DNA of 64,000 nucleotides from Acanthopleura granulata (lineage: Eukaryota; Mollusca; Polyplacophora; Chitonida; Chitonidae). The first letter of the stretch is position 1; every line of letters starts with the position of its first letter. The stretch spans positions 8,063,711 through 8,127,710 of the forward strand of contig JABBOT010000011.1 in NCBI GenBank assembly GCA_016165875.1, in the 5' to 3' direction. Positions 45,406-56,900 of this stretch are shown here, in pieces. The notes under the pieces were generated by a model that had not been told where the DNA came from, did no database searches, and saw only the letters and a list, made by a program, of their open reading frames with translations. Made by a program: the position numbers and the translations under genes.

Positions 45406-47815
45406 AGATAAACTTAATCATTAACAGATGAAATCCCAACTTTGAACGTGTTGGCAAAAATCTTTAGATCTCAACACTTTTCAGTTATCTGACATACAGT
45501 AATCATTTTCGATGCCAAAAACACAACTAGCTGAGAAGTCAGCCCTGGAATACAGACGGAAAACGTCAGGATATCCTCAGTGAAGGGACTTCAGAAACAA
45601 GATTATACCGCTGGTATATTTACATATACAGCCACACACATCGTAAGGCATATCTGGCGAGGGCCGTAAGACCGATTTGGTCTTAAAGCAGCGAATACTG
45701 ATTTCTCAGATTTCTGTGTTTGGATGATTCGCTTTGAAGTCATTATATAAGCCTCTGAAAGGGTCATAACCAGATGTTGTTCTTTCGCCGTTACTCTTCG
45801 TTCTGTTGTCATCACAAACTATTACATAGTCCGTTTTACCCGAAGCCATTCTAGAAGCAGTCACTCCCACAGAACCGTCATACACTGTACCTTGAAATCC
45901 AGCTCTTATGGCACATTATTCCTAAATAAAGTTGTAAATAGCAATATCCATGATTCCTGTGCCTAGTTTTCCAGGACTGCACCAGGACCTTTTGTGTCCT
46001 AGCGACTGAACGATAATCATCTTAATGTTGGTTAGAGTTGGCTAACACCCTTTATTTTATTTAAGTATTGCATAGACAACATAATGCAGAATCAAATTTA
46101 TTTCACGTTTTACTTCCATGATTTGATATATACTGTACAAAACCTTTTATCACACTATTTCATATACACTTCAAGAAAAGATAACACAGCAAGAAGTAAT
46201 TCCTTATAGCACCAAAAACTTGGGTCGAATAATATGCAACAGCTGTAACAACATGACAATATCATAACAATAACCATATGATGACCGTGTTCATCTTGAG
46301 AATGAACAAGTATTAAACTTGTTAAACTTCAAACAAGACGTACTCACTCACTCACTTAATCACCCCACATCATGTGCCATGGAGTCTATGATTTGAAAAG
46401 GGCGTAGCGTGTACACTTCGATCATCTCGATTGTCACACACTCTCATCCACACAAGCCTACAAACTACATGTAACAAAATGTTTCTTTGTGCAAAATAAA
46501 ACTTTAATCTAGATAAAGATTGAATGCTAATTTATCCCAGAAAGTCCTGCAGCGGAGTTTCAGAATCAAAAGGATGGGTTAATGCAAGGAAATAATATCT
46601 TTAGAATCGCTCTTTTTCATTAATGTGTCTAAGACAGTACAACACAAAGCATGTATGTTTGTATTGGAAGCCCAAAATGTGCAGGCCATGCACGCACACA
46701 CTGGCAAACTGGACCAGCCCTGAGATAACGTAATGTAAGTGTTCTAGTCGACTAATATTCATGTGTTCAACAACAACGTGGATAAATATAGAAGTGCATG
46801 AGATCAACCGTATCCACACGTGAAGGTAAGAAAAACATTAACATGAAGGCTGTCAGATGCAATGCCATTTAACAACCTCCAGGTTTCCAACAGGCTTTTC
46901 CTGGTTTTTTTTCAACCAACCAAAATGGATTCTACAGTGGTCTGTTCTGACAATATTGTGACCAGTGACATCATATTTGGTTTTTGCCACTTAAATCCAG
47001 ACGTAATACCGGGCTTCTGCATTCCAACAAACTACAAAAAGGTATGACTGCATTTGCCAAACACACCTTGAAACTAATTTTTTCAAGGGAAATGTACAGA
47101 GTTGACATCTTTGTCTTAACACAACACAATAAAAATATGATTTTTTAAAGCCAGTTTACTTGGTTGGAAAAATTGTAATAAAGAAAAAATCGATCTTCTT
47201 TCCAGGGCAGTGATCAATGGTCCTTTTCCTGATATACACCTACTTATTTTCAGTGTTTTCTTTGGCTTTACGGAATTTCGTCTGGCATTGTACATTCCTG
47301 AGCAAAACGTCTCACAAATCCAGTGCATGTCAGTCAACCCTTTCACTTCTTTGAATACACATGCAACGTGGTTCAAAGTACTTCCATGTGTAGCAAATAC
47401 ATAAATGTCCCACTGTATGTGCTGGGAAGTCTCTCACCATCACTGGTGATGTCAGGGAGAACAAATTTTAATCTAATAAAAATACATATAGGCTACACTG
47501 GGCTAGAGAATGGAACTGAGTGCACTGATAAAAGTGGGCTTCAACATGAAGATATTTACTGGTGTTTATGGATACTATAGAATTTCACTTACACAATGGT
47601 GACAAGCTTTATGGGTTTAGGAAACTGGAGTGCCAATAGTAAACCACAAACATTTGGCGAGTTACAGGTGAACGTTTCCATGTGTCATATTGGAGGATTC
47701 AGACAATAATTAGTCTGCATCAAAGTTCATGTAAGACTACACAAAAAGAGATGCATTTTTAGAACAATGAAAATGGGGGGAATCTCGAAAATTGTCTGTA
47801 CCTGAACCAAAGTCT
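45406..47815. other. No gene recognised
   Basis: AT-rich. Short ORFs at 45603-45815, 46601-46819, 46862-47047 and 47116-47580 lack domains, codon bias or splice support. Confidence 0.35.
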
Positions 47816-47880
47816 CAGGTCACAGAGAGCCCAAGGGAAACCCACAACCATCCACAGGTCGCTGGCAGAATGTAGTGAAG
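47816..47880 (-). mobile_element. SINE body fragment
   Basis: 'gagagcccaagggaaaccca', 'caaccatccacaggtcgctg', 'gcaga' matches the middle of the SINE on minus. Confidence 0.55.
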
Positions 47881-48017
47881 TGAAACCAAGTATCTCTACC
47901 ATGACACAACTATCAGCTCCCTGGAGCCTTTAAGTAGGCATATCCATCAAATTTACCTTACACCCGTAGCAGTGTAAGTTCCGATAAAACGTTTATTTAA
48001 GCAAATCTCATACAGCT

Positions 48018-49327
48018 GATGTCCAAACACACCCACACATGTGGGACATGAAGTTGATGCCCAAACACATCCACACATGCGGCACATGAAGTTGATGCCC
48101 AAACACATCCACACATGCGGCACATGAAGCTGATGTCCAAACACATCCACACATGTGGCACATGAAGCTGATGCCCAAACACACCCACACATGCGGCACA
48201 TGAAGCTGATGCCCAAACACACCCACACATGCGGCACATGAAGTTGATGCCCAAACACATCCACACATGCGGCACATGAAGCTGATGCCCAAACACATCC
48301 ACACATGCGGCACATGAAGCTGACGCCCAAACACACCCACACATGCGGCACATGAAGCTGACGCCCAAACACACCCACACATGCGGCACATGAAGCTGAT
48401 GCCCAAACACACCCACACATGCGGCACATGAAGCTGATGCCCAAACACACCCACACATGCGGCACATGAAGCTGATGTCCAAACACATCCACACATGCGG
48501 CACATGAAGTTGATGCCCAAACACATCCACACATGCGGCACATGAAGCTGATGCCCAAACACACCCACACATGCGGCACATGAAGCTGATGTCCAAACAC
48601 ACCCACACATGAAGCTGATGTCCAAACACATCCACACATGTGGCACATGAAGCTGATGCCCAAACACATCCACACGTGGCACATGAAGCTGATGTCCAAA
48701 CACACCCACACATGTGGCACATGAAGCTGATGCCCAAACACATCCACACGTGGCACATGAAGCTGATGTCCAAACACACCCACACATGTGGCACATGAAG
48801 CTGATGTCCAAACACACCCACACATGCGGCACATGAAGTTGATGCCCAAACACACCCACACATGCGGCACATGAAGCTGATGCCCAAACACACCCACACA
48901 TGCGGCACATGAAGCTGATGCCCAAACACACCCACACATGCGGCACATGAAGCTGATGTCCAAACACATCCACACATGCGGCACATGAAGTTGATGCCCA
49001 AACACATCCACACATGCGGCACATGAAGCTGATGCCCAAACACACCCACACATGCGGCACATGAAGCTGATGTCCAAACACACCCACACATGCGGCACAT
49101 GAAGCTGATGTCCAAACACATCCACACATGTGGCACATGAAGCTGATGCCCAAACACATCCACACGTGGCACATGAAGCTGATGTCCAAACACACCCACA
49201 CATGTGGCACATGAAGCTGATGTCCAAACACACCCACACATGCGGCACATGAAGTTGATGCCCAAACACACCCACACATGCGGCACATGAAGCTGATGTC
49301 CAAACACATCCACACATGCGGCACATG
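48018..49327. repeat. 38-bp minisatellite, about 34 units, with higher-order structure
   Basis: The consensus unit on plus starts 'catgaagctgatgcccaaac' and ends 'acacccacacatgcggca'. Units vary at five positions (agCtg/agTtg, aTg/aCg, gCc/gTc, acaCcc/acaTcc, atgCgg/atgTgg). Three units lack two bases ('cacacgtggca') and one is cut to 29 bp (48592-48620). The order of variants repeats: units 10-22 and 23-33 (counting the first whole unit at about 48048 as 1) show the same series. Since 38 is not a multiple of three and the minus unit has no stop in any frame, all three minus frames are open for 446-496 codons. I see no support for translation. Confidence 0.95.
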
Positions 49328-49329
49328 AA

Positions 49330-50270
49330 ATTCTGAACAATGAAACATTCACAGTTGCATGCATATTGTGCGCTTTGTACACCAGAAAATGGTTCAAGAA
49401 ATTATGACTGGTTGATTCAAGAGCTGCAAATTGATTATGCCTGGAGAGGAAAAAAATTGAGGTAGGCAGAATTGTTTCTATCCCCAAAACATCAACAAGA
49501 TGTCAAGTACAAAGTGAACAGGTAAAAATCAGCTTTGGATCAACTTAGGCAGATAGACATCTACTCATTTAGGTATTTGGTCATTAACATTCCATTCAAA
49601 AAGTTGCGCATATTGAGGTATGTGTAGTGATGAGTGACATATCAAACAGCCTAGGACAGTTTGGAAAAAAGACCAGTAGGCCGGTTATTCAGATGCAATA
49701 TCAAGAGGTATTAAAATTAGAATAAAAAGCCAGTACTGATTAGAGTCTAGATTGAATGTGCTCAGAGACAACTGGGCATACAAAATGAGCACACAGAGGG
49801 TTTACATCTACCATCTTTTTGTTACATCCTCTATATACCTTTTTAAATCCTGAATTCATCCACATCCAAATTTCTAAGTGATATCTACTTTCATTTGCAT
49901 CAGATCTAGCAACCTCTTGCGACACTTACTTGATGCAAACTTCCAAAATGATCTAAAATTTTGATCATGTCTAACGTGCACATTTTGCCAGATTCTATGA
50001 GTTCTGTTGACCTCACTGAGCTCTTTAAAAGAGTTACTTCGTTACCAAAGCCTCTACGTCTTTAAAGCCAAAAAATATTCCAAAATGGAAAAAAGAAAAT
50101 GTAGTATGTCAAAACTGACATTGTACATTTCTTCGGAGAATACGGAAATAAATTTTTTCCGTCCTTTCCAATTTGACGGGTGTGACGCCAAGCACAATCA
50201 CATCATGTTCCAGATTGCAAATCTACAAATGAAGCTGAGCTTTCGAACACTCATGACATCATTCCAACAC
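49330..50270. other. No feature recognised, downstream of the ICE1-like gene
   Basis: AT-rich stretch between the minisatellite and the probable 3' end of the minus-strand gene. Short ORFs only. Confidence 0.35.
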
Positions 50271-50276
50271 AAACAG

Positions 50277-50282
50277 TTTATT
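50277..50282 (-). promoter_or_regulatory. Candidate polyadenylation signal of the ICE1-like gene
   Basis: TTTATT on plus, i.e. AATAAA on minus, about 405 bp after the stop codon at 50688-50690. It is the first exact hexamer I found downstream. Use is inferred. Confidence 0.4.
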
Positions 50283-50687
50283 CAACATCACATCTGCCTG
50301 ATTTGCTGTAATATGAGGACTATTATCAAGTCGCACCAAAATTTCACAAATACATCTAAAGTGATATTTCATGACATTAATTTGCCTCTAAAAATGTACT
50401 ACACTGGGCAAAATTTTAGGCCACTTATATTTAACTTTAAATGTAGTCACATTAAAAAATGTAGCCATGACCCTCCACTTCTCCACATGAAAAATGTGAT
50501 CTAAACAAATGATATGTAATTATTTCAAAATGGCTAGGGCTTTCTTTTTTGCAGGCTAAATGTTTGCAGAAATGTAGATGTAATTTTTGCTTAGAATTCA
50601 CACAAAAAAAAAATAAAATTAAGCCCACTGTTTCCATAGCTCAACTGACCAATGGCAGGTTGGACATTTTGCGGAAGTAATCCTACA

Positions 50688-50902
50688 TCAAGTATCTCCA
50701 CTTTTAACGAACAATTTTTTCAAACTCGGGAACCTCTGTCTGTAAACACTGGTAAACATCTCCAGCTTTGCCTGTAAGTCCGCTGATACTGTGTCTGTGT
50801 GTTTTGGGTACCAGATTCTCAGTCTCTCGATCACATCCAGGGGCTCGTAATGAGATAACTTCAGCAGTAATGTGATGGCCTCCTCTTGAATGTTCAGAGG
50901 AA
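50688..50902 (-). CDS. ICE1: ICE1-like, last exon
   Basis: Acceptor 'gtctttcag' at 50903-50911. Enters in phase 1 (V completed from the previous exon) and reads PLNIQEEAITLLLKLSHYEP...; stop TGA at 50688-50690 after KSGDT. Ends the protein with YRQRFPSLKKLF, at the same place where ICE1 proteins end. Confidence 0.75.
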
Positions 50903-53900
50903 CTGAAAGACACAACATAATAAGGACGCAAGTTTTAATAATAGTAATATTTATAATATTAACACAAGCTAATGAGTAACATGTAAAACATTTTGCAAGT
51001 ATCTTATAAAAGTTCTTTCAACTACATGTTTTTGGCACCGAGGCCACAGAAACATTAGCTTAGGCCATCCTTAAAACCATGTTCATTGGGTGTAACCTAA
51101 TTGACCCTTCTAAAAAGGGTCTACTTGAAAGTTTTGATTGGTATTTTGATGAAATTTTTTTTCTCGTTTTTCTCTCTCCGTTTTAATTTCTTTAAAACCT
51201 CTACCTATTTCAAGAGTCTGAATCGTGAAAAAAAAAAAGAATTCCATACTGACAGCCTCTATTTTTTCTCACAGGATCGAGTTACGCCCAACAGTTTTTT
51301 TTTTAAGGATGGCCTCAACAGTTGTCGTCAATGTGGTCATTTTGTAACGTTGGCCTTTTACGATGGACAAACAACTAGCTGATCAAACCAGTTCAAATTG
51401 TCTCCGTATTAAAATTCTGTTGCCCTGTGATGGGTGGATTACAGTCAATTTTCAAGAAAAGAAAACACCTCGATTTTGACCTACCATATCACTATGGTCA
51501 TTTCATGACTTTTGTTTTCTTGGACATACATGTTACAAGAAGGTGGCTTGGTCTCAATTCTGATACATTGATAGAGCTGCCTTAGTAGAACGACATGCCA
51601 AAGGCACCAGATATGACCCCAACCAGCCTATCATGCGGACATCTCAGCCCAACAACAACAGGTGGTTTTAGGGTCTTAGGTATGACCTGACTTGGAAATA
51701 CAGTCAAGATCTCCTACTGACAAGGTACATGCTCTGACACATGGCCATGAGATTCCTTACATCCAACAAGAAATGATAAAATGAAGTTATGACAAATATA
51801 AATTATCTCAATGAGACTGACAGTACTCACCTTTGTTATTCAGCTTGACTGTCAACAAATAATGTATAATGTGTCTCATAATTTGACGCACGTCTCCTTT
51901 CTGTTTGAGGCAAGCTTTGAAATGGCAAAGAACTGAACCTGTAATGGAAAACAAAGTGAATTAAAGCTGTTATCCAACAGCGTTGCCGCGGTCCACGCTA
52001 TGACGTAATTACCATTTGAGGTAGTCTGATGTAAACTTCATGGCAATAAAATGAAGAAAAAAAGTAATAAAATTGAAAAGGAATGCGCTAGATTTAAACC
52101 TGTGACTTGCTCAAGCTGTAACAGTAATAACAAAAGCAGGAAAAAGGGAGAAAAAGACTGACAAAACTGAAAATAAATGAACTGGATTTGAACCTTGAAC
52201 TGCCCAGGATCGTATGCATGATCTCAAGTGCTTTTCACCATCACACGCAAAATTCAGCTTTGATCTTTAGCAGTATTTAGAGGTGACGTAATTTTTACGT
52301 AACTTCCCAGGTCAATTACAGGCCAATTTGCACATCACGTTAAACCTGTAAGGGACACTGAGTAGAGCCATCCACCAAGAAACAGCAAACAGAACTTCCT
52401 CCTGGCAGCTTTGTCGGTTTTTGAGAAGAAAATTTTTTTTAGCTTAACAATGAAATTCAAAATGGCTGCTAAATCACGTGACTGGCCAATGGACATTACA
52501 TGTCAAACGTTGCTTCATGTGTTCATTATCAAGACTGCAAAGCTTGCATTCTCTGGTTTGGAATTTTACAAGGGGGCTAAAAATAATAATAATCCCAACG
52601 ATTTCAAGACCTGTTCTGTCAGGATGGTGTGAACCCCTTAAAATAAAGCAAAAATTACACTCAACACATGGTACATATACATCTCATTTGCATAATTATT
52701 CCAGACAGCATGAAGGCCCTGTGGATGATAGGTCTATATGTAAAGTACAGCAGTAAACTGCTATCATGTAAATGTAACTTTAATATAGAGTAGAAAACAC
52801 CTAGACGATTTCAACATAAAGTAAACACTACCAAGAGGTATCCTGGTATATGCCTGTCTATGTTAAAAGAAACTGTTCAAGAAGAAAGGTCAATTTCCTT
52901 TTCTTCACAATTTTTTCATCATTTCGGTAAAATGTCATTGAAACATTTGGTTTTAACGTCGATAGTGGCCTTTATCGATGCTACGCAAATGTTTACGCAA
53001 CGTAGACAAAGATTTCCAGAATTCTGCAATTAAAAATGACCATGAAACTTATTTTAAGCCAAAAATGTGGATGTAATGTCAATGATTTCAACATGTTTTA
53101 AAAATGTTATACTCTGTAAAAAAAAACCCAAAAAACCACTTTACAGACAATATTTAATGATCTTTCATCTGACAACTACGTCTTTTAAGTGTAATCTATC
53201 GATATTGTTCAAAGTATAAAGCTCAAAAATAAGCTCCTATACCTCCAAATCAGAAGATGGGGAACTTGTTTCATGTATTTATACCTGCCATGTTTACATT
53301 ACCTCAAAGGGAAATGTGATCATTTTCTGAGCAAACCATTGTTTTTTCCAAAGAGGAAAAGGTCTAAATGAAGATTCATTCCAGTACCCAAATACTGTAT
53401 ATTTACACATGTACATTTACATTGGCCATTTCCATAAAACCATTCAGAACTCACCCAACATCTTGAGAAATGGTGGTATGAGCCCCTGTGCAATGTCTGC
53501 GTTTTCTCGGCTCACAATTTTACCCACGCAGGGAAAAATATCATTGATGATTTTAACGACACTGTCCCACTTCTCTGTTATTAACATCAGCTCGTAGCTT
53601 TTGAAGAACTCCATAACTGGAAAATAAAGACCGCACACATTACTCCCTAGTTCCCTTTATTTATTGGACCAACAATGGAATTTGTATCAAAATTAATTTA
53701 GCCAATGGACTCCTCTTTCGTCGAAAAGGCTAGCAAAAAAATTGGAGCCATACCTGATGTGTCCTTGACTTACCCATACTAAAATTGGATGAATTTAAGT
53801 TTCCCTAAATTTTGAGATGATTTGATTGATTCCGGCAATTTGTAGTTTTCTATCTACTTTATCAGTGTAATTTAATATGGATATTTCATTTATGTGATAG

Positions 53901-56900
53901 TGAGGAAAATCTGTCCCATCCTGTCAATCAAAGCACACCTCTGTCCACAGCATTTTTATAAAACTGCCTTTTTATGAGTTTCTTTAATAGCCTAATGACT
54001 GTCAAATGATGGTCTGAGCCACTCAGCCTTTTAAACAGCTAAATTTACTTGCATGCATTATTCAGCATTTACAGGGGCAAAATTCATTTTTTTCATCTGG
54101 CTGCAAGTTTATTTTTGTACAGAACAAGCAAAGATAGCCAAGAGAACATTAAACCTTTCCTCAACACTCTTCAAAACATCTCAATTAACCAGAGTGAGCC
54201 ATGCCAAACATGACCCTACACAGTGGATTCAAACATTCAACAGTGCTACCTTGGAAAAGTGCCTACCCCCTCCCCCTACAATCCTAATTTACATACCTGC
54301 ATTTGAATTCAAAGGAGGTAAAGCTGCTACAAACTCTTCCAGTCTAGTCTGAAGCTGAGCGAGCACAACCAAAGGGGAAGAACTCTGAGGACTCCAGCCA
54401 CATAGCCTTGTCAGTGAGTTTCGAATCTGTGAGATGAGTTATTACTGTTCGTTTTTAAACGCTGTTGCTTTAAACAGTGCATTATCGTGGAAATTAGAAC
54501 ATCACTCTTGTATTATATCGCATTTAAGAATATGAATGGACACAGAATACTCAGTGTCGAATAATACAGCCTTTATTTTAAAATTTATTTATGTATTCGT
54601 TTGGTTGGTGTTTTACTCGTACTCAAGAATATTTCACTTATATGACGGCCATCATTATGGTGGTAAAATCTGGGAGAAGCTCAGGGGAATCCCATATTAT
54701 TTAAATACTACCCTCTTCCTACAAAGGTCTGCCATCAGCTTGGTACAATGGTTTTCTATTTCCTTTTAAACTGAGGCCTCCAAGTCTTAAATGACTGAAG
54801 CTTCACATGTCATTTAAAATTCATCAATCTATCTTTTACCCATCTCAAGACAAAACCACTCTTCCCAACCATGGTAAAACGGGTGATATAAGACCACCGA
54901 CAAGTGTTTCAAGGAAGAAGGAACAAAAACCATACCTTTTCGTGTTTGGAATTTGTTGAAGACAGTGCATTCATTATCAAATATTCAATCACCACCAAAA
55001 GAGAACTTGGATCTGAAAACAAAAAATGTGCCAGTTCACATTAGAACAAAAGTAAACAGTTGGATTTAAGGTTTGGCACAGTATATCAGTCATTCTCCAG
55101 GCAGCGAAAATACCAGAAAAAAAAAAATACCCCTCGTTAGCAGAATTTCACATTTTACCCTCTGTAGCCCAAAATATTGATCACATGTATATTGATCACA
55201 TATATGGCCACATGTATATATATTCTGAAAGCTAAATGACTGCTGATCTCAAAAAAGCTTTTAAAATTTACTTAACTTTAATATTAATCAAAATAAAGAG
55301 AAAATTTGAAAAAAAAATTAGAGCTGTTTTTAAATAACAGTATTATCGTTATTAGAGATTACACTTTCTTAATATATAGCACAGGTTCTAGTGCTGAACC
55401 TGTGTAATCTCTAATAACGATAATACTGTTACTTAAAAAATTCACTTTCTAAATGACATCTCCAAATCTGTTTTTAAATGTTATTTTTTTTGTCAATTAT
55501 CAAAATTTTTAATTTTTATTGGCCCAAGTGGATAATTTACTTTTTAAACTGTCCCACGGATTTTTAATATTCATCTTAGAGTATTCTGAGTGATCATTTG
55601 AAGTTAAACCTTTCAAAACTGTAAAAAAAAAAAAAAAATACAAGTCTTAATCCCAAGTTTCACGGGATTATGTTGAAAAATAAAGCGAGTAAAAAAGTAT
55701 TTCACCACATCACCATCTCAAAAATAGAAAGGGAGAAAAAGATCAAAATATCTGTATGAGCATTATGTATGACAAAATTTGTCAGTAATTCATTTGCCAA
55801 TTAATTTTAGTCATATCAACTTATTTCCGTTAAATTTTAAAACTTATCCTACTCCATGAAAGTGTAAATTGGTGTTTTATCTTGACACTTCTGAGCAAAA
55901 CCTCCTAGAATGTGTCTGTAAATCCCTCCCGCAATGGCACCCTGGTGGGGTGATTAAGGCTGTTGATTTAGTTAATAGGTCTGCTTGAGAAGCCTACTCC
56001 AGCAGCCATGTCCAGTTTATGGCAGCAGGCAATACACATCTACCAGAGGCAGGTCTATTCACAGCAGGTAACCCTCTTCAGTGTGCTAAACACCCTAATC
56101 AGAGGGAACTAAACAACACAATAGCCTTAGATCACAACATGTTATATTTTTGGCCAAATTTAAAGCATTTAAAATTCGAATTTGGTTTACACAGTTAAGT
56201 GAGAGGAAAGATAGGAGAATGGAGAATAAGAATGTGAAATAACAAAAAAAAAACAAATTTCACTCTGAGGGGTATAAGTATCTTTAAAGCTCAAAACTTT
56301 TCCATAATTGAGGCAAACTAATGTGCATAAACTATATCAAACTGCACAGAAAATCCATTTTAATTCTTCATCATTTAAACATCATACTCAAGAATTTTTC
56401 TTACACATCATGGCAATTAGTATCATGGGTGGAGCCATCTGGCATGTATGGCATAAACCACTGCCCTTTGGCAAGCTACTAACAAACAGCTATGCAAGCG
56501 TTACATGCGTCATCTCCTGCTTAGTCGCGTGGGGGAATCCACAGATTCCCTGCCCGAGGTCAGGTTTGAACAAGCACCTGGTGTATCTTGGCAAACAACC
56601 GCAAAGCACTTTACTGGGGTCTAGGACCACTCCTCTGTCTATACCAGTTTTCAAAAAGTGTTCACATTTACAGTGTCCACACATGTAGTAAATGTATAAC
56701 CATAAATATTATAATTATTAAATCATTCCTCTGGATTTTTTAATCTTATCAGAAAACAGCCCGAAGACATTTTTATAAGGTGGATATATAGAGCCATATT
56801 TTTGAAAATCTTTTCAGTTTTGTTTGATTAAAGTAGTCACACATAACTTAAATACCCAAGTATTACTTGCACATAAATTTACTGAAACTGTCATGTCAAG

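Noticed and set aside
48018..49327. CRISPR-like array
   Set aside because: Units are directly adjacent, with no unique spacers, and the genome is eukaryotic.
47953..49487. Three overlapping minus ORFs of 446-496 codons
   Set aside because: They are the same 38-bp minisatellite read in three frames; openness follows from the unit lacking stops. No splice sites, domain or codon signal supports a gene.
50007..50504. 165-codon plus ORF
   Set aside because: AT-rich, no recognisable domain, and it lies over the probable 3' untranslated region of the ICE1-like gene on the other strand. Probably chance.
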